NCBI RefSeq assembly: GCF_914767665.1
Contig: NC_059506.1
Span: 6,696,001 to 6,760,000 of the forward strand
Reading direction: 5' to 3'
Length of the DNA: 64,000 bases
Origin: Harmonia axyridis
Lineage: Eukaryota > Arthropoda > Insecta > Coleoptera > Coccinellidae
Below the pieces are notes generated by a model that did not search any database, had not been told where the DNA came from, and worked only from the letters and a program-made list of their open reading frames with translations. The first letter of the stretch is position 1; each line of letters begins with the position of its first letter. Below are positions 54,601 through 64,000 of this stretch, piece after piece. Made by a program: the position numbers and the translations under genes.

Positions 54601-55980
54601 CCCAAGAGAAAATTTATTATAGCAGATGATTTGAAAAAAGCGGAGATCGTATTGATAAAAATTGTTCAGAATAAAGCATTCGAATCGGAAATAAGGTTAT
54701 TGAATTCAGAAAAAGAGATCTATGGAAAATTACGCAAATTGACTCCTTTCATCCAAGATGGAGTACTCAGGGTGGGGGGACGATTAGAAAATTCTTCGCT
54801 TAAGTTTAGTAGCCAACACCCTATTCTAGTTCCAAGCAAAGATCCTTTTACAGTAAAATTGATTCAATACTATCATAAAATAAATTTTCATACTGGTTCA
54901 TTTCTTTTGGAAGCGTTGTTAAGACAAAAATATTGGATAGTGAGTGGTCGTAATGTTATACGACACCAGATACATTCCTGTTATCGTTGTTTTAGGTTAA
55001 AGCCCAGAAATAATTATCCTCTGATGGCGAATTTGCCTGCTTCAAGAGTGAGTCCAACTAAAGTGTTTTCTCAAACGGGGGTAGATTACTTTGGACCGTT
55101 CGAAATATCACTCGGTAAGAATAGGAAAACTCAAGTATATAAGGGATATGTTTGTTTGTTTATATGTATGAGCGTAAAAGCAGTTCATTTGGAACTCGTC
55201 AGTTCCTTATCTACGGATCATTTTTTGCAAGCGTTTAAACGGTTTTTATCTCGACGGGGTACTTGTAATGTTCTGTATTCAGATAGGGGCACTAACTTTG
55301 TGGGTGCTAAAAAAGTTCTTCGTGAAATTAATGAATTTATTAATTCGGATCAGTTTATAACTTCTTTTCAAAGTGAATTAGCTTTGAATGGTATTGAGTG
55401 GAAATTTAATACGGCCGGGGCACCCCACATGGGCGGTTTGTGGGAGAGCAACGTTAAATCGGCTAAGAATCTGATCTATAAAGTAATAGGTAATCAGATA
55501 CTAACTTTTGAAGAGTTCAGCACTCTTCTTACGCAGGTTGAAGCTTTATTAAATTCACGCCCTCTTTGTCGTTTGTCATCAGATTCAAGTGCACCGGAAG
55601 CATTAACACCTTCACATTTTTTGACAATGTCACCATTGAAATATATTCCATCGCATGATTTGTCGGATATCAAGTTGAATAGGCTTGATCGTTTTCAACT
55701 GATTGACCGGATGGTTCAGGATTTCTGGAAGCGCTGGAAATTAGAGTATCTAACGACCTTACAAACGCGGGAGAAATGGCATTTGAAATGTTCAAATATT
55801 GAAGTTGGCACGGTAGCCATATTAAAGTGTGAAAATTCGCCACCACTGCATTGGCCATTGGCGTTGGTCACAGCGGTCCATCCCGGAAAAGATGGTATAG
55901 TTCGTAATGTAACGGTGAAAACGAGTAAAGGTACCTATACACGACCTGTAGTAAAGGTATGTCCTTTACCGACCCAGTAG
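51664..55980 (+). CDS. BEL/Pao Gag-Pol polyprotein (1438 aa) without RNase H
   Basis: Order of domains: gag (LPKIELPEFSGNIREWETFY, about residues 120-300); three Cys/His knuckles (CIFCNRKNHSLSRC, CYNCLSQNHGVRDC, CSECSRKHH, about 335-400); aspartic protease (RFLVDSGSQVNLLT, about 465); RT (RVVLDASTSSDNDVSLND, RIADIRRMYHQIKL, catalytic VYIDDLV near 880). Then come the integrase zinc region (YYHKINFHTG...CYRCF) and core, with D in VDYFGPFEI, D in LYSDRGTNFVGA and E in MGGLWESNVKS, and the C-terminal domain. At about residue 936 the frame passes from the RT end (NSVTFGSEIKTG) straight to the pre-integrase region (FSRVSSWISILRITVW). The RNase H and adjoining several hundred residues normal for the family are missing without frame loss. 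Confidence 0.9.
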   Translation: MGGTSTERKIKMLIAKKESLFSILQNLLDLSKSLTSEVAKTKFLTMASSINSTKNDLLKIIDNITELSFEINDEFEPDFNIFRTIDEMCCHIQFSAAKLEREQIQKDVSSVNVEPQGSLIRNLPTLPKIELPEFSGNIREWETFYSIFKSLIHENKLLTDTDKVNYLVGRLKGSALTICSSLAPTGENYEIIWNSLVEKYQDKRALATNYLRQILEFKSIQGESSKGLNIFLEKFDCAVQALKKLKSDDMSDFILMHQALSKLDSDTVRSFEMTIRGNGIPTYENLIKFVKEQSKILALNQQSTISRGDSYKTRNSKSFFVHQNNSCVGMDRSNICIFCNRKNHSLSRCDKFKQLSPSKRYAIVRDNKWCYNCLSQNHGVRDCPSEKLCSECSRKHHFLLHLGRIRGELEKYPNSKSDSNTNTLVSTNNNFCATAMGDRDTHTVLLSTVVVNVLNGSGSLKKARFLVDSGSQVNLLTYRCCKKLGLKFSQCSTSIHGVGFSSNSIKGFTSIIVSSRYDFTKKYSIEAFLVDKITDKLPIAKIDRGVLKNFGNIQLADEKFDEPAEVDGIMGADLFAIIVGNSVPSASGSPVAVQTVFGHMIMGKVRKLESKGEFGVFFSLEEECRLNDLVNKFWEMEQVPKNILPDPAEEICENLFSTTFSRDYEGRFTVALPFKNSPNTLGNSKTTALIRLYSLERRLAKFPEFRLSYNEIMKEAIQLGYMHLVEDEYLKDSEPAYYIPHHAIVKQGSSSTPIRVVLDASTSSDNDVSLNDILHGSPKLQTDLFSLLLNFRLFRIADIRRMYHQIKLVDYQWRFQRLLWRFSPDDPVRVFEFNRLAFGVKSSPYLALRTIKQLIKEDGCSYPLATKIVSTDVYIDDLVCSIPSEGEAFNLYSQSVSLFAEGKFELVKWSSNSFDLLKLIPNDQQLVNSVTFGSEIKTGCYVSVRNVANGSFYTMFSRVSSWISILRITVWLLRFLKKPPKRKFIIADDLKKAEIVLIKIVQNKAFESEIRLLNSEKEIYGKLRKLTPFIQDGVLRVGGRLENSSLKFSSQHPILVPSKDPFTVKLIQYYHKINFHTGSFLLEALLRQKYWIVSGRNVIRHQIHSCYRCFRLKPRNNYPLMANLPASRVSPTKVFSQTGVDYFGPFEISLGKNRKTQVYKGYVCLFICMSVKAVHLELVSSLSTDHFLQAFKRFLSRRGTCNVLYSDRGTNFVGAKKVLREINEFINSDQFITSFQSELALNGIEWKFNTAGAPHMGGLWESNVKSAKNLIYKVIGNQILTFEEFSTLLTQVEALLNSRPLCRLSSDSSAPEALTPSHFLTMSPLKYIPSHDLSDIKLNRLDRFQLIDRMVQDFWKRWKLEYLTTLQTREKWHLKCSNIEVGTVAILKCENSPPLHWPLALVTAVHPGKDGIVRNVTVKTSKGTYTRPVVKVCPLPTQ

Positions 55981-56139
55981 TCAGAAGAGTTGACTACTAT
56001 ATATATTTTTTTTTGGTAGGTTAATTTTTGTTTCTTTTTTGGTGAATTTTTTTCTAAGAGGGGATGATTTTGACAAGTTCATTAATGAAAGGTATTTGAT
56101 TTCAAAGTGTCTGAAATTGAGTTTTCAGGGCGGGGGGTA

Positions 56140-56525
56140 TGTTTTAGCCCTTTTTGATTATTATGATGTTTAGTTTTGGCAACGTCGCGGATTCTGGGAA
56201 AGTCGAGACGTATGTATTGTCAGATAAGAGGTAGGATGTATCGGCGGTCGGAAAGAAAAGTTAAGGTTTGGTAATATAAAGTTTTTCGGTGTTTAATATA
56301 ACGGTTTCGGTTCAATTCACGGACATTTGAATATATTAGGATTACAGTTCATTAGAAGGTCAGTTTGCATTGTATAAGTCCCATTTTGTTCCATTTCAAT
56401 CCTTATACCCTGTTCCCTTACATCCTTATACAGTGCGGTGCTGTGTGGAAACAAGAGAGCAGTTTATATTGGTAAGACAATTTATAACATCATTTTATTG
56501 GTTCAAATATAGGGAAAATGCAACA
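56140..56525 (+). repeat. 3' LTR of the BEL/Pao element
   Basis: 386 bp, after a G-rich purine tract and followed by the second GATAC. Confidence 0.95.
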
Positions 56526-56530
56526 GATAC

Positions 56531-56745
56531 TGTATTTGTCAAGATGTTAAAATGGGGTAGTTAATTTTTTTTTTTTATTAAGTGCTAGTATAGATCTTCA
56601 TTTCATATTTATATTACCATGTTTCACGATATTGTTGATTTTATGTACGTTTATTTGTAGTGAATCCCTTATATTGGGTTTATCCTGTTGGGGTTCCAGT
56701 TATGTAAATTAATGAAAATATATTTGATATTTGATTTGATTTGAA
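56531..56745 (+). pseudogene. LINE 3' end (right side of the BEL insertion)
   Basis: A short frame end (TVFVKMLKWGS stop), a 3' UTR and a tail of TTTGAT/TTTGATTTGA repeats (56725-56745) mark the end of the LINE interrupted by the BEL element. Confidence 0.55.
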
Positions 56746-57154
56746 ATAAAATAAGTTCGAGAGATGCAAGATATTCCTACATTATTCTACTTCGAACACG
56801 AGAATAGAGTTTACGCATAGGATATTTACAGTAAAAATAATTCAAGTTTTTCAAATCATCAAGAATGTCTATGCCACCGTCTTCACAAGTTTTTCCTTGG
56901 CTCCTTGATGTAACAAGGCAATTCAAAATGCAGGTCTTAGTGCAGATATAAATTGGTATGGGGTGGGATTTATATGCGCACTGCCATGCTGTCGGATTAC
57001 ACTGAAGAGATTCTCTACAGAATCTGTTGTACAGTCAAATGTTCTTAATCAGTTTTGTACATCGTTTTAAATATGTTACTACTCTCATGATAAAAACATT
57101 GAATAATAATATGATTAAGCAATTTTGTTATCTCCAAATTGAATTTTATAAGAC
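56746..57154 (+). other. No gene recognised
   Basis: AT-rich DNA between a LINE tail and a P-type transposase fragment. No convincing open frame or repeat pair was seen. Confidence 0.3.
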
Positions 57155-57480
57155 GTGTATTTTTCAATTAATATGGAGGATCATGTAAGGCAACAAATTT
57201 TTGATCATTCACAATGAAGTCCTGGTCCTGAGGTTCTAGTTGATCAGTATGGCATTCGTTTATCAACTGTTTAATCGAGTGTTTAATGGCAGCTGCGTTG
57301 GTAGTGATAGTGTACCAATGACCCGAACACCGATTTCTTGCAGAGCAACAATGACTTCTTCAATTGAGATTTTGAGATGAGTTGTCTTTACCTGATCTTT
57401 AGTGAAGTAGTAGGCTATCGGTTGTTTCCAAAAGTTATAAAATCCATGCATCAACCCGTCCGAAGATGATTGCGATTAAA
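57155..57480 (-). pseudogene. P-element/THAP9-type transposase fragment
   Basis: The minus strand reads GFYNFWKQPIAYYFTKD, EEVIVALQEIGVRVIGT and, after a frame change, TNAAAIKHSIKQLINECH and IVNDQKFVALHDPPY. This is the central RNase H-like part of P-type transposases ('wKqPiaYyf', 'G..V', 'N..A', 'lfDPPH'). The usual catalytic 'CDQG' stretch is damaged at the frame change. There is no THAP domain nearby. It is a different family from the copy at 33794. Confidence 0.65.
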
Positions 57481-57666
57481 TAGTCAAACCATTTGGCAAC
57501 ATTGTGAACAAAAAGTTATAAAGTGTTCTGTGTCGTATTAGCAGTAATGACCACCATTGGCGCTATTATCGTCAGTCAATTATCAGGTGTCATTCATTCA
57601 TAACTCATAACATTTCAAAACATTTGTCATCTTGTAAACAAAAAACAAAGTTAATTTTTGCCGAAA

Positions 57667-57731
57667 ATGTCGAGTGATGTGCTTCGAAATGTCGGAAACT
57701 TGCAGAAGTTTATTGTTTATTTGTATAGTAA
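57667..57731 (+). other. Possible first exon upstream of the Myb/SANT gene
   Basis: An ATG opens MSSDVLRNVGNLQKFIVYLY and stops soon after. It lies upstream of the Myb/SANT exons, with a LINE in between. Whether it belongs to that gene cannot be told from the sequence; no strong donor follows. Confidence 0.2.
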
Positions 57732-57789
57732 TCAATGAAAATTCACAAAGATCCTACCATTTTAACCCATCAAAATTACATGGGGAGTC

Positions 57790-58930
57790 ATAAATACAAT
57801 GGTATATACAGGCATATGAATATACACAAATTACAGGCATATGAATATACATAAATATTATTAAAATTATATAAAGCAGTCAAATAACGTTACTTGTAAA
57901 GGTAATATAAAACAATGGACATTTTTACACGAGTAACATACATTTTTTCACTTTATAGGATCTGTGAAGTACTCTTCCAATCTGTAGTAGGCTTTCCGCA
58001 CCAGTTCTGTCTTGAGTACATTCCGTAATTTTTTGTTGCTCAGTTCCTTATATCTTTCCGGCAGGCTGTTATATATTTTTACCGCTTGGTGGTTTATACT
58101 TAGTTGGGTCGTGGCCAGTCTGTGGTGGGTGATGATGAGCTTACTTGCATTCCTGGTGTTGTACTCATGGTTGAAGTTATTGAGCTGTAAACTATGTTTA
58201 TGGTCATGGATATAGGCGACACAGGCGAGTATAAATAAGGATGTCAAAGTAAGGATGTTTTCCTGCCTGAATAAATGTCTACAGCTCGATGTTTTATCTG
58301 CATTGCATATTATTCGTAAAGCCATTTTTTGCTTGACGAATATGCGCTCCCTTCCTGGCATGTTTCCCCAAGCAAGTACTCCGTACGAAATAGCCGAGTG
58401 AAAAAAGCCAAAATAAGCCACCTTCTTATGACGAAGATTGCTCTAGAAAGACTCTTAACAAGTTCATTTATATGGTATGAGAACTTTAGATCTGACTGGA
58501 TTTGAATTCCAAGGAATTTGAGGCAGTTTGTCTCAGAGTCTCTAGGTGTGAAGCACAATGATTGTGTCTTTTCCGAGTTCATCCTCATTCTATTAGCATT
58601 AAACCATTGTTGAGCATCCGCCAATGTCTTTCTTCTGCTATCATCTAGTTCCTGTTGGTTGAGGGCCGAATGGAGGAAGCTGGTGTCATCCACAAACATA
58701 ACCACATCCACCTGTTCTATATTCGCGGGCAGATCATTAACGTATACCAGAAAAAGAATTGGTCCCAAGATTGATCCCTGTGGAACTCCACTTTCAACCA
58801 GTTCCCAGTTAGAGTATTCTTCACCTATTTGTACTTGTTGGTACCTTTTTTCTAGGTAGCTGGTCATCAACTTCATAGCAACTCCCCTTATTCCATAGAA
58901 ACTCAACTTCTTTAGCAAAAAAGAAAGAGG
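57790..58930 (-). pseudogene. 5'-truncated CR1/Jockey-like LINE on the minus strand
   Basis: From right to left: RT with KKLSFYGIRGVAMKLMTSYL, VESGVPQGSILGPILFLVYV (motif B) and VVMFVDDTSFL (motif C), then KFLGIQIQSDLKFSYHI. After a deletion near 58425 the thumb and C-terminus follow in another frame (57948-58421, HSAISYGVLAWGN to YRLEEYFTDP). It begins just after motif A at about 58930, where it touches the first recognised Myb/SANT exon. Confidence 0.75.
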
Positions 58931-58931
58931 G

Positions 58932-60315
58932 GCCCTATATTTACGATAGAGGACAAATATATATTGGTTGATATTGTACAAAACAATCAAACAGTAAATT
59001 CCAAAAAGTACTGTTGGGAGACACAAATTACTAAAGAGTATACTTCAGGAGCTTCCTGTCCACGATCTACTGCTGTTCTAAAAAATTGCTGGAAAAATTT
59101 GAAAGCAGAAGGGAGAAATTTTGCAGCTGACGAGAGGCAAGCGAGAATTAAGAGAGGTGAGAAAATATATTTTTCTGTGCATAACACAGTGTGATGATTT
59201 TTTCATGTGTTTATTGCAATGTTGTGTTATTTGATTTCAGGTGGAGGTTTGAAGAAATATGTGGCTGTGGATCCCATTATATTTCGGGTCATAGACCTGA
59301 TTCGTCCCACTGCAGTAGGGCTGATCAATCCATATGACACAGATAGTGTACTTGGCAATAGTAAGTAGGCCAAAGCAACCTTACTTATAGTGTCAAATAA
59401 TATACTTTTGTAAACATAACTTTATTGGTGTTTTCAGCTATGAGCCAAAATGAAGACAATTGTATTCCAGAAATAGAGGTTTTGGGAGATACTCAGGTGA
59501 ATGTGAGTAAAATTTTATTCTTGCAATGAAATGATAATTAAATGAGGAATATTGTTTTTGGAACAAAGTTCATTTATGCGGCTTGTGGTAGGTGTTGACT
59601 GGTAGGAATCGTCACATAAGAAAAAAGCATTATGCCCCCTCTATGAGACTTGCTCTCTTGAATATATGGCATGTCAATTTGATATAATATAATGAATAGT
59701 ATTATCAGGAATAAAATATATGTTACGGTGGCGGAGGAGTTTGGGAAAAGGATATATAGGTATAGTATTGCTTGGTATTACATGATAATTTCTACTGTCA
59801 ACACCTACCGCAAGCTGCTTGAAGAAACTATGTTCCTGATTTGAAATAGGGATATATAAGTCAATAACTGAATTCTTAACAATATTCCGAAGTGTTTTTT
59901 TCCTCAAAAATGGGGTATTTGCACCAATTCTACATTTTTATAGATTTCATGATCCATATTTTATGGAAATTTTCATCAATAAGAAATTTCCTGTAGAATT
60001 AATAATGAATAACTTATTTGAATAATGCTAAGCACTGAATGTGATTATTTTTATTTGCAGGTGCAGGGTGGCAGTAACTTAAATGGAGACTGGTCCCAAT
60101 ATACACCGGGGCAGATGAGGACGCCCAGAACAACTATCTTGAGAAAACTGCCACAGAGTTCTGTTGATATTGACGAAAATGGTTCCTTTGTTTTAAATTT
60201 AGAAGGGTTTCTGAGTGCAGATGGAGGCCGTTGGTGTTCGATGAGTCAGACCATACAGGAGGCCCAAATCCTCCGTGAAGCCAATATTGAGATGAAGGCC
60301 GTTGGGGTTCGATGA
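58932..60315 (+). CDS. zeste-like Myb/SANT-domain DNA-binding protein (start missing, four exons)
   Basis: Exon 58932-59156 encodes a Myb/SANT-like domain of the zeste/NAIF1 type (FTIEDKYILVDIVQNNQ, ending KNCWKNLKAEGRNFAADERQ, with the spaced Trp/aromatic residues). Introns 59157-59240 (GTGAGA...TTTCAG), 59361-59437 (GTAAGT...TTTTCAG) and 59503-60060 (GTGAGT...TTTGCAG) join exons 59241-59360, 59438-59502 and 60061-60315 in phase: GGLKKYVAVDPIIF, DTDSVLGNTMSQNEDN, QGGSNLNGDWSQYTPG. The family usually binds DNA as a transcription regulator. The 5' coding end is cut or separated by the LINE at 58930. The last exon ends in QTIQEAQILREANIE, where the 71-bp array begins; the array shifts the frame and gives a stop after the first unit. 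Confidence 0.65.
59558..59843. repeat. Inverted repeat in the third intron of the Myb/SANT gene
   Basis: GGAACAAAGTTCATTTATGC then GGCTTGTGGTAGGTGTTGAC (59558-59600) pairs imperfectly with 59796-59843 (GTCAACACCTACCGCAAGCT...TGTTCC). The spacer is about 195 bp. It is a MITE-like hairpin. Confidence 0.55.
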
Positions 60316-63300
60316 GTCGGACCATACAGGAGGCCCAAATCCTCCGTGAAGCCAACATTGAGATATAGGCCGTTGGTGTTCGATGAGTCAGACCATACAG
60401 GAGGCCCAAATCCTCCGTGAAGCCAACATTGAGATGGAGGCCGTTGGTGTTCGATGAGTCAGACCATACAGGAGGCCCAAATCCTCCGTGAAGCCAACAT
60501 TGAGATGGAGGCGCTTGGTGTTCGATGAGTCAGACCCTACAGGAGGCCCAAATCCTCCGTGAAGCTAACATTGAGATGGAGGCCGTTGGTGTTCGATGAG
60601 TCAGACCATACAGGAGGCGCAAATCCTCCGTGAAGCCAACATTGAGATGGAGGCGTTTGGTGTTCGATGAGTCAGACCATACAGGAGGCCCAAATCCTCC
60701 GTGAAGCCAACATTGAGATGGAGGCGTTTGGTGTTCGATGAGTCAGACCATACAGGAGGCCCAAATCCTCCGTGAAGCCAACATTGAGATGGAGGCCGTT
60801 GGTGTTCGATGAGTCAGACCATACAGGAGGCCCAAATCCTCCGTGAAGCCAACATTGAGATGGAGGCCGTTGGTGTTCGATGAGTCAGACCATACAGGAG
60901 GCCCAAATCCTCCGTGAAGCCAACATTGAGATGGAGGCCGTTGGTGTTCGATGAGTCAGACCATACAGGAGGCCCAACTCCTCCGTGAAGCCAACATTGA
61001 GATGGGGGCCGTTGGTGTTCGATGAGTCAGACCATACAGGAGGCCCAAATCCTCCGTGAAGCCAACATTGAGATGGAGGCCGTTGGTGTTCGATGAGTCA
61101 GACCATACAGGAGGCCCAAATCCTCCGTGAAGCCAACATTGAGATGGAGGCGTTTGGTGTTCGATGAGTCAGACCATACAGGAGGCCCAAATCCTCCGTG
61201 AAGCCAACATTGAGATGGAGGCCGTTGGTGTTCGATGAGTCAGACCATGCAGGAGGCCCAAATCCTCCGTGAAGCCAACATTGAGATGGAGGCCGTTGGT
61301 GTTCGATGAGTCAGACCATACAGGAGGCCCAAATCCTCCGTGAAGCCAACATTGAGATGGAGGCCGTTGGTGTTCGATGAGTCAGACCATACAGGAGGCC
61401 CAACTCCTCCGTGAAGCCAACATTGAGATGGGGGCCGTTGGTGTTCGATGAGTCAGACCATACAGGAGGCCCAAATCCTCCGTGAAGCCAACATTGAGAT
61501 GGAGGCCGTTGGTGTTCGATGAGTCAGACCATACAGGAGGCCCAAATCCTCCGTGAAGCCAACATTGAGATGGAGGCGTTTGGTGTTCGATGAGTCAGAC
61601 CATACAGGAGGCCCAAATCCTCCGTGAAGCCAACATTGAGATGGAGGCCGTTGGTGTTCGATGAGTCAGACCATGCAGGAGGCCCAAATCCTCCGTGAAG
61701 CCAACATTGAGATGGAGGCCGTTGGTGTTCGATGAGTCAGACCATACAGGAGGCCCAAATCCTCCGTGAAGCCAACATTGAGATGGAGGCGTTTGGTGTT
61801 CGATAAGTCAGACCATACAGGAGGCCCAAATCCTCCGTGAAGCCAAACTTGAGATGGAGGCCGTTGGTGTTCGATGAGTCAGACCATACAGGAGGCCCAA
61901 ATCCTCCGTGAAGCCAACATTGAGATGGAGGCCGTTGGTGTTCGATGAGTCAGACCATACAGGAGGCCCAAATCCTCCGTGAAGCCAACATTGAGATGGA
62001 GGCCGTTGGTGTTCGATGAGTCAGACCATACAGGAGGCCCAACTCCTCCGTGAAGCCAACATTGAGATGGAGGCCGTTGGTGTTCGATGAGTCAGACCAT
62101 ACAGGAGGCCCAAATCCTCCGTGAAGCCAACATTGAGATGGAGGCCGTTGGTGTTCGATGAGTCGGACCATACAGGAGGCCCAAATCCTGCGTGAAGCCA
62201 ACATTGAGATGGAGGCGTTTGGTGTTCGATGAGTCAGACCATACAGGAGGCCCAAATCCTCCGTGAAGCCAACATTGAGATGGAGGCCGTTGGTGTTCGA
62301 TGAGTCAGACCATGCAGAAGGCCCAAATCCTCCGTGAAGCCAACATTGAGATGGAGGCCGTTGGTGTTCGATGAGTCAGACCATACAGGAGGCCCAAATC
62401 CTCCGTGAAGCCAACATTGAGATGGAGGCCGTTGGTGTTCGATGAGTCAGACCATACAGGAGGCCCAACTCCTCCGTGAAGCCAACATTGAGATGGAGGC
62501 CGTTGGTGTTCGATGAGTCAGACCATACAGGAGGCCCAAATCCTCCGTGAAGCCAACATTGAGATGGAGGCCGTTGGTGTTCGATGAGTCAGACCATACA
62601 GGAGGCCCAAATCCTCCGTGAAGCCAACATTGAGATGGAGGCGTTTGGTGTTCGATGAGTCAGACCATACAGGAGGCCCAAATCCTCCGTGAAGCCAACA
62701 TTGAGATGGAGGCCGTTGGTGTTCGATGAGTCAGACCATACAGGAGGCCCAAAACCTCCGTGAAGCCAACATTGAGATGGAGGCGCTTGGTGTTCGATGA
62801 GTCAGACCATACAGGAGGCCCAAATCTTCCGTGAAGCCAACATTGAGATAGAGGCCGTTGGTGTTCGATGAGTCAGACCATACGGGAGGCCCAAATCCTC
62901 CGTGAAGCCAATATTGAGATGGAGGCCGTTGGTGTTCGATGAGTCAGACCATACAGGAGGCCCAAATCCTCCGTGAAGCCAACATTGAGATGGAGGCTGT
63001 TGGTGTTCGATGAGTCAGACCATACAGGAGGCCCAAATCCTCCGTGAAGCCAATATTGAGATGGAGGCCGTTGGTGTTCGATGAGTCAGACCATACAGGA
63101 GGCCCAAATCCTCCGTGAAGCCAACATTGAGATGGAGGCGTTTGGTGTTCGATGAGTCAGACCATACAGGAGGCCCAAATCCTCCGTGAAGCCAACATTG
63201 AGATGGAGGCCGTTGGTGTTCGATGAGTCAGACCATACAGGAGGCCCAAATCCTCCGTGAAGCCAACATTGAGATGAAGGCGCTTGGTGTTCGATGAGTC

Positions 63301-63322
63301 AGAGCATACAGGAGGCCCAAAT
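60221..63322 (+). repeat. Tandem array of a 71-bp unit, about 44 copies
   Basis: The unit starts ATGGAGGCCGTTGGTGTTCG and continues ATGAGTCAGACCATACAGG, AGGCCCAAATCCTCCGTGAA, GCCAACATTGAG. Successive starts are 71 bp apart (for example 60434 and 60505). Variants (GCGTTTGG for GCCGTTGG; CAACTCC for CAAATCC; GGGGGCC) recur at multiples of 426 bp (60971, 61397, 62036, 62462 are 6, 9 and 6 units apart). The first unit is coding sequence of the Myb/SANT gene's last exon. All short frames inside the array are by-products of the repetition. Confidence 0.95.
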
Positions 63323-64000
63323 ATTTGTAACGGTTCAATTTACACCATTTGATATTTCGGTTGGTACTACGCCCTCTAGAGGTTGATTGTTGATTCAACT
63401 CGGAATGTTCCGTATTAATATAAATTTGATTTTATTATGGAACAGTTATTTCCGGATAAGTGAGGTCGAATATCATTACTGTGGGGAAATATTTTATAGT
63501 TTCTGGATCTTGTATTACTTTTCTTCTGTGTGGGAAGTTTCGTTTGACAACTGGTAGATTCTGTGGTTATGGATTGTCAAAATGGAGGTTATCGGCGATT
63601 TGAGATAATTTTTGGAGAGAAGTTTTTTTGGAAAGAAAGTTTGCCTGATTGAAGAATATATGATCTAGAATCATCCTTGTTAGAGGCGATTATTTCTTCA
63701 ATTTGGGTAATTCCCTGTATGGTTTATGGTATTGAGAATATTTCTGGGAAATACGTTTTATACGTGATTATGAAATTTTCTTCCACAAGGCCCATCTCTT
63801 GTACTGAATTTACTCTGAAGATCTGAGAGGTATGATATCATTTCTATATCTTGAGCTGTTGTCTGAAATTTCTGTTTTATTAGGATTCGCTTCCCGCCGA
63901 TTAGTTCGAATAACTGTTGAACTTATACGAAGAATATCAAGAAGATCCTTTTCCCTCGAACAACAACTGAGAGGTATAAATTCCGTTTCATTTTGTGAAC
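63323..64000 (+). other. No gene recognised after the array
   Basis: TGTAACGGTTCAATTTACAC directly after the array could be the start of an LTR, but no partner lies in the window. The rest is AT-rich with no long open frame. Confidence 0.3.

Larger units (their letters stand above)
50948..56525 (+). mobile_element. BEL/Pao LTR retrotransposon, structurally complete with identical LTRs
   Basis: LTRs of 386 bp lie at 50948-51333 and 56140-56525. The target duplication is GATAC (50943-50947 and 56526-56530). A possible primer-binding site (TGGTTCTTCGAGCACGG) starts about 5 bases after the left LTR. A purine tract (CAGGGCGGGGGGTA) precedes the right LTR. One long ORF fills the interior. LTRs identical by eye mean a recent insertion. 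Confidence 0.95.

Noticed and set aside
60221..63322. CRISPR-like regular repeats, or long ORFs in the array
   Set aside because: The units are directly tandem with no spacers and the genome is eukaryotic. The minus-strand frames (for example 62255-61950) exist only because the unit repeats every 71 bp (213 bp for three frames).
63323..64000. LTR beginning TGTAACGG
   Set aside because: There is no second copy, primer site or end visible in the window; it is kept only as a remark.

Overview
This window is eukaryotic and almost certainly from an insect. It has spliceosomal introns of about 50 bp up to nearly 10 kb, AT-rich non-coding DNA, and a dense mix of insect-type transposable elements: Jockey/CR1-like and RTE-like LINEs, Penelope-like elements, BEL/Pao and Gypsy LTR elements, mariner, P/THAP, PIF/Harbinger-type MITE, Helitron and Crypton-type sequences. 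A beetle would fit, but nothing here fixes the order. By eye, well over half of the window is mobile or repeat-derived.

Layout. (1) 1-13145, minus strand: one apparent host gene. A 920-codon exon with a signal peptide (13145-10385) and a Gly/Tyr/Pro-rich exon running off the left edge (490-1) join in frame across a 9.9 kb intron. The intron holds a mariner relic, a Helitron end, several foldback elements, a MITE and a tRNA-Val-like gene. (2) 13.5-26.6 kb: a repeat split by a LINE and by a Penelope-like fragment with a 20-bp target duplication; a second Penelope copy; several decayed LINEs; and a compact, apparently intact Crypton-like tyrosine-recombinase element (22848-24346). (3) 26.6-33.4 kb: a BEL/Pao element lacking integrase, then two more Penelope-like elements, one ending in a convincing hammerhead-ribozyme fold. 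(4) 32.3-40.1 kb: a PHD-type LINE apparently broken up by Penelope, P/THAP and Gypsy insertions. (5) 40.1-50.65 kb: repeated pieces of a TGS1 (cap trimethylguanosine synthase) gene, introns included, interleaved with RTE-like endonuclease and RT pieces. This array is itself split by a LINE carrying a Helitron carrying another LINE. (6) 50.9-56.5 kb: a young BEL/Pao element with LTRs identical by eye, a GATAC target duplication and one long polyprotein ORF that lacks RNase H. (7) 57-60.3 kb: a P-element fragment, a LINE, and the exons of a zeste-like Myb/SANT-domain gene. The last exon of that gene has expanded into (8) a tandem array of about 44 copies of a 71-bp unit (60221-63322).

Genes working together: only two or three host loci are visible (the secreted protein, the Myb/SANT-like gene, the tRNA-like gene), plus displaced pieces of TGS1. 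Everything else is best read as successive TE insertions, and target duplications allow parts of the order to be worked out. The most unusual items are the TGS1/LINE array, the Crypton-like element with a terminal hairpin and 13-bp direct repeats, the Penelope hammerhead, the Gypsy element with an inverted LTR-gag segment, and the exon-derived 71-bp satellite. All assignments come from reading motifs by eye; no database or folding program was run.
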